Source of the DNA: Hormoscilla sp. GUM202
Lineage (GTDB): Bacteria > Cyanobacteriota > Cyanobacteriia > Cyanobacteriales > Desertifilaceae
Direction of reading: 5' to 3'
NCBI GenBank assembly: GCA_005518205.2
Contig: RFFC02000039.1
Span: 1-62,805, forward strand
DNA: 62,805 bases
A program made the translations under genes and the position numbers. The notes beneath the pieces were generated by a model that was given only the letters and a program-made list of their open reading frames with translations, was not told the DNA's origin and searched no databases. This document shows, one piece after another, positions 1 through 8,284 of this stretch. Positions within the stretch are counted from its first letter, which is position 1, and the number at the start of each line of letters is the position of its first letter.

Positions 1-77
1 CCTTGACAGACCAAGGGTCTATTAGTGACAGTTTAACAATGAAGTATTTTTGCTCATTGCCAAATTGGGATGCACCC
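1..77 (+). mobile_element. Right end of an ISKra4-type insertion sequence (partial)
   Basis: These 77 bases are identical to bases 26522-26598, the right end of the complete element at 25012-26598, and finish with the same terminal repeat TGGGATGCACCC. The window therefore opens inside a second copy of that element. Host sequence resumes at 78. The left end, transposase and target duplication partner lie outside the window. Confidence 0.9.
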
Positions 78-904
78 CCGAAAGGTTGATTCTGGCCAAG
101 GATGGAGAACAGCTGGATCTCAAAGAAGTGGGTGCGGTTTGGTATCGGCGAGTGGCGATCGCGGAATCTATTCCAATGACAATGGACGTGCAACTGCGAG
201 ATGCTTCCATTCAGGAATCATGCGCTACCATTCAGGGGATGATTGCCAGTCTGAACGCATTTCACCTCGATCTGGTACATCTCATCCGCCATGCTAGCAA
301 TAAGCAGCTACAATTACAAGTGGCGCGATCGTTGGGGATCGAGACGCCGCAAACCTTGACCACCAATAATCCTCTTGCCGTGGGCGAGTTCGTGGGAGAA
401 TGCCCCCAGGGGGCGATCGTGAAGATGCTTTCTTCCTTTGCTATCTATGAGGAAGAGGAAGAAAAAGTGGTGTTTACGAATTTGGTGAAACCAGAGGATC
501 TAGAAGATTTAGAAGGGTTGCGCTTTTGCCCGATGACCTTTCAGGAATTAATTCCTAAGGCCCTGGAATTGCGGACGACGATCGCGGGCCAGCAAATATT
601 TACTGCTGCCATTGATTCCCAGAAATCCCAGAAGGCCCGTTACGACTGGCGACGGCGGGGACTTGCCTTGATTAATGATTGGCAACCCTATGATTTGCCT
701 CAGGAACTGTCCGAAAAACTGCTGCAATTGATGGATTATTTTGGCTTGCATTACGGGGCGATCGATATTATTCTCACCCCGGACGATCGGCATGTTTTTC
801 TGGAAATTAACCCCGTAGGAGAGTTTTTCTGGCTCGATCGTTGTCCCGGTTTACCCATTTCCCAGGCGATCGCCGATACTCTCCTGAGTCATTCGTCCTG
901 GTAA
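78..904 (+). pseudogene. ATP-grasp peptide maturase (MvdC/MvdD-like), 5' end removed by an IS
   Basis: The reading frame open from 78 to the stop at 902-904 encodes about 275 residues of an ATP-grasp ligase resembling the MvdC/MvdD class, which makes ester or amide cross-links in microviridin-type RiPPs. Supporting features are an early GAVWYRR segment, a central region around VFTNLV and CPMTFQELIPKALELRTTI, and the C-terminal metal/ATP site around FLEINPVGEFFW. Family members are usually about 320 residues, so roughly the first 50-60 are missing. The apparent ATG at 50 lies inside the insertion sequence and is not the native start. A HlyD adaptor follows 1.4 kb downstream on the same strand, which would fit peptide export, but no precursor peptide is visible. 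Assignment to a precise RiPP class is inference. Confidence 0.8.
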
Positions 905-1390
905 ATATGGCGATCGCCTATGTTATCTGTGTCCAAATTATATGCGATCGCCCCCCGATGCCCGATCGCCAATTTTATGTCACCCAACAGATCGCTTCTG
1001 TCGGGGCATAGATATTTGTTGTTTATATCTTGATTTTATGTCACCCATCCTTACGCGAATGTCGGGCCGGGGCACGGCAATAGATACTTGACGGTTTAGA
1101 TCGCTGATTTATGGATACCTGTGCCCCTACCATACATGTCAGGAATAGGATGCGATCGCCAATGAAATCTGCGTCCCGACCACAGGCGATCGCATTTATT
1201 GTCTGCATCCGGGCACCATTTCCTGTAGGGGCACAGCTTACCCTCGCGACCCTCGGCAGCATCTCCATAATAAATTAATTATCTCACTCATACCCTACTT
1301 GGGGCGATCGCCAGCGCCACCCAACATCGATCGTGGTAGGGAACCCCACTTTTAGCAAGCAAGGTGGGCGATCGCCCACCCGTTCTTAGC
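905..1390. other. Intergenic region with HIP1-rich imperfect repeats
   Basis: There are 486 bases without a credible gene. The stretch carries many GCGATCGC/CGATCGCC cores and imperfect repeats of a GTCACCC...GGGGCA unit followed by TAGAT(A), seen near 977-1015, 1037-1085 and 1110-1135. No promoter or RNA could be assigned. Confidence 0.6.
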
Positions 1391-2233
1391 TTACATCTGC
1401 CGTTCCCGTAACCAATTCACCAAATTTGTTACGGAAGAGAAATCCAACAATTCCTCTGCCAAATCCTGCAACTGAGTAGTGGGTAGCTGTTGAAGGCGCT
1501 GTTGCAAATTCTCCTCAAGCGTACCGAAACGCCGAGTCAGTAGGCGCGTAACTGTCTCTAGTACCCCTTTCTGCATTCCTTTTTGGATGATGTCCTGGTA
1601 AATCACTGATTCCTGCATAATTTCCTCCCGGAAAAAATTCCGAATTACATCCTTCTTAAACCTCAATCCTGCTAGAATCTGAGTACAAGCTGAAATCTCG
1701 TCTCGTTCCGCAGGTTCTTCTATCTTACTCACCTGCTGGGCTACCTGACCGAGCAATGCGGAACTATTCTCCGTCGCGGCCAATGTCGCCAGTGGCAATA
1801 ACGCCGGCTCTTGCAAGAAGATTTCCGGTGATTCCTCCCAAATGCGGATGACCTTATACTCGTGTTGAGTCGATTCTAGCTTGAACTGAGTCTCAAAAAC
1901 CGCCGGATTGGTTGTTGGTTTCAGCCAAATTACCACCTGGGTAACGGGCAACTCGTAGTCCCAATGCAGCCTTACAAAATAGTTTAGCATCCGCAGTGGC
2001 ATGGGTTTCCTTTGCGGCAACTGGAGCTGAAATTCCAGATGCAATATCCGCTCGGTGGTGCGTAAAAATGTCACCGAGTCGGCCCGAATTGGCTCCATAG
2101 TCAATTCCGTTTTCAACACTTCTACATTCCTTGTCCGCTGTCCGTATATCCAACTGGAAAAGGCCTCCGGGTATTTCTCGCACAGATATTTGCATAAATT
2201 ATCGTAGGGCATTGGATTGTTTTTGTTCCTCAT
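1391..2233 (-). CDS. Rpn/YhgA-like nuclease-family protein with C-terminal DUF4351
   Basis: A 280-residue protein of the Rpn (recombination-promoting nuclease, PD-(D/E)XK) type that is abundant in cyanobacteria. The N-terminal two thirds contain the family's ILHLEFQLQ strand (about residues 66-74), where the catalytic Glu/Gln pair sits, followed by RMLNYFVRLHWDYELPVTQVVIWL. The last 60 residues (VTRLLTRRFGTLEENLQQRLQQLPTTQ..., stretch 222-280) match the DUF4351 pattern. A second Met at residue 8 is an alternative start. Substrate and role in this organism are unknown; relatives stimulate RecA-independent recombination and are often linked to mobile DNA. It is divergent from the HlyD gene, with only 58 bases between them. 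Confidence 0.8.
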   Translation of the reverse strand: MRNKNNPMPYDNLCKYLCEKYPEAFSSWIYGQRTRNVEVLKTELTMEPIRADSVTFLRTTERILHLEFQLQLPQRKPMPLRMLNYFVRLHWDYELPVTQVVIWLKPTTNPAVFETQFKLESTQHEYKVIRIWEESPEIFLQEPALLPLATLAATENSSALLGQVAQQVSKIEEPAERDEISACTQILAGLRFKKDVIRNFFREEIMQESVIYQDIIQKGMQKGVLETVTRLLTRRFGTLEENLQQRLQQLPTTQLQDLAEELLDFSSVTNLVNWLRERQM

Positions 2234-2291
2234 ATTTCCTCATCAAGTTCTGCTATATTAATATGATAACAGATAATTTACTGTATATCAA

Positions 2292-3764
2292 ATGTTCGAC
2301 GAATCTCATCCCCAATTTCTTCACCCGGCTACCCCAGAGGAATTCTTACCTCCTCTTAGCAACTGGACTACTCTCGGAGGAATAGTCCTGCTCGCTGGCT
2401 TTGGATCGGCGATCGCCCTCTCGGCCATCCTCAAATACAAAGTCACCATTAAAGCCCCAGGAACCATTCGTCCGGCGGGGGAACTGCGCCTCGTCCAGTC
2501 CCCGATCGCGGGGACAATTAAAAGTATCGAAGTTGAGGGCGATCGGGGAGTAAAAAAAGATGAGATCGTCGCCTATATCGATGACGGACGCCTGCAAACT
2601 CAAAAGAGTCAGTTGCAAGGAAATATCGGTCAACTGACAGCGCAACTGGCTTCTGTAGATGCCCAGATAAAGGCGATCGCCCAGCAAATTGCCGCAGAAA
2701 GCGATCGCAGCAACCGGGCGATCGCCTCAGCATCAGCGGAACTACTACGGGCCCAACGGGAGTTTCAAGACAGAGAAATAACCTCGGCAGCGGAGGTGAA
2801 GGAAGCAGAAGCGAATTTAGGGCTTGCCCAAAAGCAATTGCAACAGCAAAGGGCAGAGTTAAAATCGGCAGAGGCGAACTTGCGGTCCACAGCAGCATCC
2901 TGGCAGGCGGCCCGGAAAAAGCGCGATCGCTATCAGCCCTTAGTGGAGTCTGGATCTATTGCCCTAGACCAATTTGAAGAGGTACAATTAGCAGTAGAGC
3001 AGCAAGCTCAAGCTACAGCATCCCAAACAGCCCTCGTAGAAGCACGTTCGCAGGCGATCTCCCAACAAGAAAGAGCCATAGAAGCGGCCCTGGCGAGACT
3101 GCAACGGGCTTCGGCTGCCCAAAATCCCACCGATGCCACCGTGGCCATAGCAAAGGAAAGAGTTGCCCAAGAAAAAGCCGCAGGTGCAGCCACTTCGGCC
3201 AGATTAAACCAAGAACTGCAAGCCCTCATGCAGCGGCAAGTGGAACTGCAAAATCAACTCAGTCGGGACGGCAAAGAACTCCAACAAACGGAAACAGAAC
3301 TCCAACAAACAGCGATCCGGGCCTCCGCATCGGGCATCATCCAGGAACTGCATCTCCGCAACAGCGGCCAAGTGGTAAGTCCCGGAGAGACGATCGCCCA
3401 AATTGCCCCCAGCGAAGCCCCCTTAGCAATCAAAGCTTTGGTCTCATCCGTTGATATTAGCAAAGTCGCCAGGGGACAAACAGTGCAAATGCGCGTCTCC
3501 GCCTGTCCCTATCCCGATTTTGGCACCCTCCCAGGCACCGTCACCGCTATTTCTCCAGATGCGATCGCCCCTGAAGGTAACGACAAGACTGTCGCTGCGG
3601 GCAATTTTCAGGTGACGATCGCCCCTGAAAGCCTGAAATTGACTGCCCCTGGACGAGAATGTAAAATTCAATCTGGGATGGAAGGTCGGGCTGATATAAT
3701 TTCCCGAGAAGAGACTGTACTCGCCTTTATTCTCAGAAAAGCCAGGCTGTTAACAGACTTGTAA
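2292..3764 (+). CDS. HlyD-family membrane fusion protein (type I secretion/export adaptor)
   Basis: A 490-residue periplasmic adaptor that would bridge an inner-membrane ABC exporter and an outer-membrane channel. It has a short cytoplasmic N-terminus, one membrane helix at about residues 25-47 (LGGIVLLAGFGSAIALSAIL), a biotinyl-lipoyl half motif (GELRLVQSPIAGTIKSIEV), a very long Ala/Gln-rich coiled coil at about 100-350, the second lipoyl half (TAIRASASGIIQELHL) and a beta-barrel domain. The ending SREETVLAFILRKARLLTDL is typical of cyanobacterial members. No ABC transporter or peptidase gene is adjacent. The neighbouring ATP-grasp gene suggests peptide export, and the RTX-repeat protein at 52 kb would be another plausible client; both are inferences. 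Confidence 0.9.
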   Translation: MFDESHPQFLHPATPEEFLPPLSNWTTLGGIVLLAGFGSAIALSAILKYKVTIKAPGTIRPAGELRLVQSPIAGTIKSIEVEGDRGVKKDEIVAYIDDGRLQTQKSQLQGNIGQLTAQLASVDAQIKAIAQQIAAESDRSNRAIASASAELLRAQREFQDREITSAAEVKEAEANLGLAQKQLQQQRAELKSAEANLRSTAASWQAARKKRDRYQPLVESGSIALDQFEEVQLAVEQQAQATASQTALVEARSQAISQQERAIEAALARLQRASAAQNPTDATVAIAKERVAQEKAAGAATSARLNQELQALMQRQVELQNQLSRDGKELQQTETELQQTAIRASASGIIQELHLRNSGQVVSPGETIAQIAPSEAPLAIKALVSSVDISKVARGQTVQMRVSACPYPDFGTLPGTVTAISPDAIAPEGNDKTVAAGNFQVTIAPESLKLTAPGRECKIQSGMEGRADIISREETVLAFILRKARLLTDL

Positions 3765-4329
3765 AATCAGAGGCGATGTCAAATTATTCTATGTCACCGA
3801 AAGCCATGAAAGTGAAAGCACAATCAAATGGCAATTCCGGTGTTGTGGTGAAGCAGATGAATTTTTTCAGATATCTGACAATTGCCATGCTTTGACTCCT
3901 GTTAGATAGAATCGATTCTGTTTTCATTACCTCATATAATAACATTAAGCGGACGGAGGCGATCTCCTTTCGTTCGTAGTAATGATTTCAGTTCTCGGGG
4001 TATGGGGGGAATTGTTTTGGACCTCCTCTTGTCGGGCCAGAACCTCGCTCTGGGCTCTGGACGAGGGCCAAACAAAATATTTGTTGTTGACATGAGAATG
4101 AAAAGGAGCTATCTTAGAGAAGTATCCAGTTTTCTCTCACCAGGGAGGAGGCTGGAGAGGGGATTGGCACTACCGGCTAAAGCACGGTGGTTCTGGAAAG
4201 AGTCCAGCCCTGTTCCAGCGAAGCTGGCGACGGCTTCCAAAAATAAACCCTCCTCAGATATCTTGGTAGGTGGCGACATCGAAGAGTTGTCTGACTCTAC
4301 TATTAGAGAAGGATCTTCCTCGATAAACA
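3765..4329. other. Intergenic region with a possible gene relic
   Basis: 565 bases without a convincing gene. On the + strand a frame from about 3772 to 3909 reads through a coding-like stretch (KLFYVTESHESES, then CCGEADEFFQ) with no start codon, which looks like a leftover of an older gene of unknown identity. A copy of the TTCGTAGTAA repeat lies near 3974. The longer open frame at 4002-4370 has poor coding character and overlaps the ParD start. Confidence 0.4.
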
Positions 4330-4599
4330 ATGAACATCACCCTAAAACCACAACAGGAAAAGTTCCTTAGAGAAAAACTCGACAGCGGCAAATATGGTAC
4401 TATCGATGAAGTCATCGCCGAAGCGTTTAAACTGCTGGAGGAACGCGACAAACATTACCAACAATGGTTAGATGAAACCAGAAAAAAAGTGGCGATCGGT
4501 ATAGAACAAGCAAACCGGGGACAGCTAACTGATGGTAAAATTGCGATGGCGAGACTGCGAGAAAAACTAAGTCAAGCAAGGGACTCCCAGAAAGGATGA
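4330..4599 (+). CDS. ParD-like type II antitoxin
   Basis: An 89-residue protein starting MNITLKPQQEKFLREKL, the ribbon-helix-helix DNA-binding start of ParD/CopG antitoxins. It continues with the helix pair GTIDEVIAEAFKLLEER and a charged C-terminal tail that would wrap the toxin. It overlaps the downstream ParE gene by four bases (ATGA), a sign of translational coupling. Family knowledge predicts that it neutralises the ParE partner and represses the operon. Upstream sequence (GAGAAGGATCTTCC before the ATG) offers a plausible ribosome-binding site. Confidence 0.9.
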   Translation: MNITLKPQQEKFLREKLDSGKYGTIDEVIAEAFKLLEERDKHYQQWLDETRKKVAIGIEQANRGQLTDGKIAMARLREKLSQARDSQKG

Positions 4600-4901
4600 G
4601 TACCTATAAGTTAACAGATGAAGCTCTACAGGACTTGGATGAGATTTTTAACTATTTGTCCGGTTACAGTCTCGATGCTGTCGATCGCTTTTTGGATGCC
4701 TTGGAAAAAAAATACCAAAATTTGGTCAACTTTCCCCAGATGGGCAAAAGCTATGAAGAGTTAGCCCCCCAGTTACGCGGAGTTCCTATAGACGGTTATA
4801 TTCTTCTCTACCGTTTGGTGGGAGAAGACATTGAAATCCTCAGAGTTGTCAGTGGATATCGAAATTTGAAGTCATTGTTTTTGGATACAGATGGAAGCTA
4901 A
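4596..4901 (+). CDS. ParE/RelE-superfamily toxin
   Basis: A 101-residue toxin partner of the ParD-like protein. It shows the ParE fold signature: YKLTDEALQDLDEIFNYL at the N-terminus, FPQMGKSYEELAPQLRGVPI in the middle and the terminal strand ILLYRLVGEDIEILRVVSGYRN. ParE toxins poison DNA gyrase, while related RelE proteins cleave mRNA; the sequence favours ParE but does not prove the target. The reading frame overlaps both its antitoxin and the next gene (4891), suggesting one transcript. Confidence 0.9.
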   Translation: MSTYKLTDEALQDLDEIFNYLSGYSLDAVDRFLDALEKKYQNLVNFPQMGKSYEELAPQLRGVPIDGYILLYRLVGEDIEILRVVSGYRNLKSLFLDTDGS

Positions 4902-5100
4902 ATACGATGCTGAAGTGGATGTATTAAGGATTAATTGGAGTCAAGCAGAAATTGAAGAAAGCGATGCAGTAAGTCCTGGTGTTATTATAGATTACGATGC
5001 CGAAGGTAATGCTATTGGCATTGAAATACTCAATGCTTCTCAAAAAATCCAGAACTTTAATCCCGCCTTAAGCGAAACGATGTCTCCCGTCACGGTATAA
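4891..5100 (+). CDS. DUF2283 small protein
   Basis: A 69-residue protein with the DUF2283 layout: MEAKYDAEVDVLRINWS, an acidic middle (IEESDAVSPGVIIDYDAEGN) and AIGIEILNASQKI. Function is unknown. Such genes sit very often beside toxin-antitoxin genes in cyanobacteria, and here the start overlaps the 3' end of the ParE gene by 11 bases. The context suggests an accessory of the TA operon, without direct evidence. Confidence 0.85.
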   Translation: MEAKYDAEVDVLRINWSQAEIEESDAVSPGVIIDYDAEGNAIGIEILNASQKIQNFNPALSETMSPVTV

Positions 5101-5198
5101 TCGAAGTGGCGATCGCTCTCCGGCGAGCAAAATTCAGCAAGTCGTAGTTGGGGGCGATCGCACCGCCACCCAACAGGCGACTACCCGGACAAATGTGA

Positions 5199-5405
5199 TT
5201 ATTTTTGCCCTGCTGCCCGTCTAACATCAGCCAGACGACGTTCGTATTTTATGGCAAACGCCTCTATCATTTCTGATAATTGTTTGGCTTGAACTTCGAT
5301 AGTTTTGGCAAGTTCGAGACTATCTGCCAATTGTGCCACTTGTTCTTCCCTTAAGAGCTGCTGTTTTTCATTCCCATCTTCAGGATTATGATTAATCATC
5401 CGCAC
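5199..5405 (-). CDS. Small helical hypothetical protein
   Basis: A 68-residue frame that I do not recognise. It is charged and helix-prone (EEQVAQLADSLELAKTIEVQ, then AKQLSEMIEAFAIKYERRLA), compatible with a short coiled coil and without membrane or metal motifs. It starts with ATG and ends just before a HIP1-rich gap. It faces the DUF2283 gene and lies upstream of the map terminator region. It could be an uncharacterised cyanobacterial small protein or a relic. Confidence 0.5.
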   Translation of the reverse strand: MRMINHNPEDGNEKQQLLREEQVAQLADSLELAKTIEVQAKQLSEMIEAFAIKYERRLADVRRAAGQK

Positions 5406-5470
5406 TCTCAGAGTAAACTTGACTAGACAGAAAGGCTATGAAAGCGGGTGGGTAAATTTCCGGGTGACCC

Positions 5471-5503
5471 AGAAACCCGGTTTTTTGGAAAAACCGGGTT
5501 TCT
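5471..5503. repeat. AGAAACCCGG hairpin repeat
   Basis: An inverted repeat: AGAAACCCGG, a short AT loop, then CCGGGTTTCT. The same family occurs at 8181-8214, around 29152-29190 (diverged) and in the array at 62346-62620. A second hairpin, built on AAGGACG/CGTCCTT, follows at 5517-5535. Confidence 0.8.
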
Positions 5504-5547
5504 TAATTCCCAAACCTTGAAGGACGTTCGTCCTTACTACGAACCTT

Positions 5548-6339
5548 TTAGGACGCCATCTTTAGTTCCGCATCTTCTTCGCGCAGAGTCAGAATTTCTA
5601 CTCCATCTTCCGTGACAACTACTGTATGCTCGAACTGCGCTGAAAGCTTACGATCTTTTGTAATTGCCGTCCATTTATCCGCCAACACCTCAGCTTCGTG
5701 GGTGCCCTCATTAATCATCGGTTCGATCGTAAACACCATGCCCTTGCGCAGACGCTTGCCCTTACCCCGCGTACCGTAGTGAGGAATTTGGGGCGGTGCG
5801 TGGAACACCTTGTGGACCCCATGTCCGACAAAATCTCGCACTACCGAAAAGCCATTTGCCTCTGCATACTCTTGAATTGCCGCACCAATATCCCCAATGC
5901 GGCCTCCGGGCCTCACTGCCCCTATCCCCCTTCTCAAACATTCTTCCGTTACCTCCACCAGCTTTTTCGCTACGGGAGAAGGAGTACCCACAAAGAATGT
6001 CCTGGAACTGTCCCCGTGGTAACCGTCCAGAATCGGCGTCACATCTATATTGATGATGTCACCATCTTTGAGAATCTGCTTGCCATTGGGAATGCCGTGA
6101 CAGATCACGTGATTGACACTGGTGCAGATAGACTTGGGAAACTCGTGATAATTGAGGGGGGCGCTTTTGGCCCCATGGGCCTGGGTCCAGCGTTCCGCTT
6201 CGTCATTCAACTCCAGAGTGCTGACTCCGGGCTGCACCATTGGTGCTAGATGGTCTAACAGTTTCGCTGCCAAGCGCCCTGCCCGACGCATCTTCTCTAT
6301 TTCTCTACGCGATAAAAGAACTATTTTTTCGTTTCCCAT
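5548..6339 (-). CDS. map: Type I methionine aminopeptidase
   Basis: A 263-residue enzyme that removes the initiator methionine from nascent proteins. All metal-binding segments are present: INIDVTPILDGYHGDSSRTF with the two Asp, DFVGHGVHKVFHAPPQIPH with the His, GMVFTIEPMINEG and QFEHTVVVTEDG with the two Glu. The start is set at the ATG of MGNEKIVLLSRREIEKMRRAG because a GGAG box lies three bases upstream; an upstream TTG would add nine residues. Length agrees with the family. It is monocistronic as far as can be seen. Confidence 0.97.
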   Translation of the reverse strand: MGNEKIVLLSRREIEKMRRAGRLAAKLLDHLAPMVQPGVSTLELNDEAERWTQAHGAKSAPLNYHEFPKSICTSVNHVICHGIPNGKQILKDGDIINIDVTPILDGYHGDSSRTFFVGTPSPVAKKLVEVTEECLRRGIGAVRPGGRIGDIGAAIQEYAEANGFSVVRDFVGHGVHKVFHAPPQIPHYGTRGKGKRLRKGMVFTIEPMINEGTHEAEVLADKWTAITKDRKLSAQFEHTVVVTEDGVEILTLREEDAELKMAS

Positions 6340-6589
6340 TTTCTCCGATTCCTGCGATTTCCTCAATCTCTAGGGTGGTTTATATATTAATTATCTTTAC
6401 AGAAAACTGACGCAGACGCCGTGTGCAACTTTTTCCAACCAACGAGATTTAGGGAGTTTTGAGAACAACATTTTCAGCCAAAGACCACCAAACCGTTATT
6501 CTTCCGTAGAAAGTTGCACATCGCGTGACGCAGGTGCCCAGATTACCTGCGTCGGACTCTCTAACCCGGTTTCTGGGTGTTGTTTATGC

Positions 6590-6940
6590 CTACCCCTCTA
6601 CCTGCTCTAAGTATAGATTCAGATCCTCAATCACCCGAGTCAGTTCCGCTTCCGTTGACACCCGGATGCGATCGTCCCGCAGTGTAATCAGCACTTTAGC
6701 CGCAAAGGGACTGGCGTAGATATTGGGGTTGCAGAAAATCTCTAGGAACACGTCGCCTGCGTACCGATATTCCATCGGCGGCTGGGGAGTCACTCTGCCA
6801 CCGCTAGCCGGTTTGGCCGCCGCTACCGCTTTCAGGCTTTGCATCAGTTCCCCGATCGCCCCCTGTAAGTCCCGGGCCGCCGAGGCTGTAAAGCCAAAGG
6901 TCACCGAACCGTCCGTCAAATTTAGTTTCAGTTGATTCAT
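6590..6940 (-). CDS. Conserved cyanobacterial hypothetical protein
   Basis: A 116-residue soluble protein starting MNQLKLNLTDGSVTFGFTAS. An Ala-rich linker (AVAAAKPASGG) joins an N-terminal segment with a helix (DLQGAIGELMQSLKAV) to a C-terminal region (YRYAGDVFLEIFCNPNIYAS ... VLITLRDDRIRVSTEAELTR). I do not know a function, and no catalytic motif is visible. Codon use and an intact ATG make it a convincing gene. The neighbours (map, CDF transporter) do not suggest a role. Confidence 0.7.
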   Translation of the reverse strand: MNQLKLNLTDGSVTFGFTASAARDLQGAIGELMQSLKAVAAAKPASGGRVTPQPPMEYRYAGDVFLEIFCNPNIYASPFAAKVLITLRDDRIRVSTEAELTRVIEDLNLYLEQVEG

Positions 6941-7129
6941 ATTTGAGCAATTACAATTAATTCCTACATCATCCTAAAATATCATAAAAATTAGTTAGCT
7001 CGGGAAGCATATTTAATCTCTTGTCTCTAAAAATAAATCTCAATAACCTGAAATTTGATGATATTATAAAAGCTAAAAGTTTCGCTAAAATCATAGGAGA
7101 TAAATTTATGTTTAATCAGGGGAAAATCT

Positions 7130-8284
7130 ATGGCTGTAGATAACCGTTCTGAAGTTCGGAAAGTTTTACTGACTACTCTAATGCTGAATTTGGTGGTGAT
7201 GGCAATCAAAGGCGTTGTGGGTTGGCATACGGGGGCCCTGAGTTTGTTAGCGGACGCCTTACACAGTATCACAGATAGTGCTAACAATGTTTTGGGACTG
7301 GTAACGATTCGCTTGGCCTCGCCGCAACCCGATCGGCAACATCCCTACGGACATCAGAAGTTTGAAGCGGTGGGTGCTTTGGGAATTTCCGCCTTCTTAG
7401 GTATCGCTTGCTTTGAAATTCTCAGCGGTGCAGTCGAGAGGATGTTCGCAGGCAGCGAAACCATCGCCATCTCGGCAGCGGAACTGTCGATCCTCCTGAT
7501 TGTACTGGTCATTAACATCTTCGTCGCTTTCTACGAAAGCCGTGTAGGTCAGCGCCTGGGTAGCAATATTTTAATCGCTGATGTCCAGCATACCATGAGC
7601 GATGTCTGGGTGACAATTACTGTCATGGGGGGGTTGTGCGGGGTGTGGCTGGGTTATCAATTGCTAGACGTGATTTTGGCCTTTCCCGTGGCGGTTTTGG
7701 TGTTTGCCAGCGCCTGGAAAGTGCTGAAGGCTAATCTCCCCTGGCTGGTGGACGAGATGGCGATCGCCCCGGAAGCCATTCACGCGATCGTCATCTCTGT
7801 GCCCGGTGTCGTCAACTGTCATAACATCGCTTCCCGGGGAGTAGTAGGGCGTCAAGCTTTCATTGAAATGCACCTGATAGTCGATGCCACTGATGTGGAA
7901 AAGTCCCATCAGATTACCGACAAAGTCGAAGCCCAGCTAGCGGCCAAGTACGACCCCGTCCGGGTTTTAATTCACGTCGAACCCCCAGAATACAAGTCAG
8001 ATCGTATCACCTATGAACCCGCGGTGTCTGAAGACGCCGAGACAGGTAGGTTTTCCACAGAGGATCGGGCTTTTCCACAAAGAATTAGCTGTTTTCCACA
8101 AAAATTCAAGGAATGGTTAAGGTACGCTTGCCAATTGGCGATCGCCCGCTTTTCCCGTGACTTCTTGGTGCGAGTTGCCCAGAAACCCGGTTTTTACAGA
8201 AAACCGGGTTTCTTAATCGATCTCAAGTTGGAGATGTGCTATTCCCACTCAATGGTGCCAGGGGGTTTGGAGGTAATGTCGTAA
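7130..8284 (+). CDS. Cation diffusion facilitator (CDF) metal exporter with a repeat-derived C-terminal tail
   Basis: A 384-residue CDF-family proton/divalent-metal antiporter. Both metal sites in the membrane domain are present: DALHSITD in helix 2 and DVQHTMSD in helix 5, followed by the cytoplasmic dimerisation domain ([20 protein letters not shown] ... [11 protein letters not shown]). The canonical protein should end near residue 310 ([10 protein letters not shown]). The next 70 residues are unlike the family, are encoded partly by an AGAAACCCGG hairpin ([12 protein letters not shown]), and run 46 bases into the convergent guaA gene. Metal specificity cannot be read from the motifs with confidence; DxxxD/HxxxD is typical of Zn/Fe/Mn carriers. 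Confidence 0.9.
   Translation: MAVDNRSEVRKVLLTTLMLNLVVMAIKGVVGWHTGALSLLADALHSITDSANNVLGLVTIRLASPQPDRQHPYGHQKFEAVGALGISAFLGIACFEILSGAVERMFAGSETIAISAAELSILLIVLVINIFVAFYESRVGQRLGSNILIADVQHTMSDVWVTITVMGGLCGVWLGYQLLDVILAFPVAVLVFASAWKVLKANLPWLVDEMAIAPEAIHAIVISVPGVVNCHNIASRGVVGRQAFIEMHLIVDATDVEKSHQITDKVEAQLAAKYDPVRVLIHVEPPEYKSDRITYEPAVSEDAETGRFSTEDRAFPQRISCFPQKFKEWLRYACQLAIARFSRDFLVRVAQKPGFYRKPGFLIDLKLEMCYSHSMVPGGLEVMS
8181..8214. repeat. AGAAACCCGG hairpin inside the CDF reading frame
   Basis: An inverted repeat of AGAAACCCGG and CCGGGTTTCT around an AT-rich loop. It lies within the translated 3' tail of the CDF gene and just past the guaA stop, where it could also act as a bidirectional terminator. 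Confidence 0.75.

Noticed and set aside
4002-4370. 122-residue frame before the ParD gene
   Set aside because: No coding character, it overlaps the ParD start, and no family resemblance.
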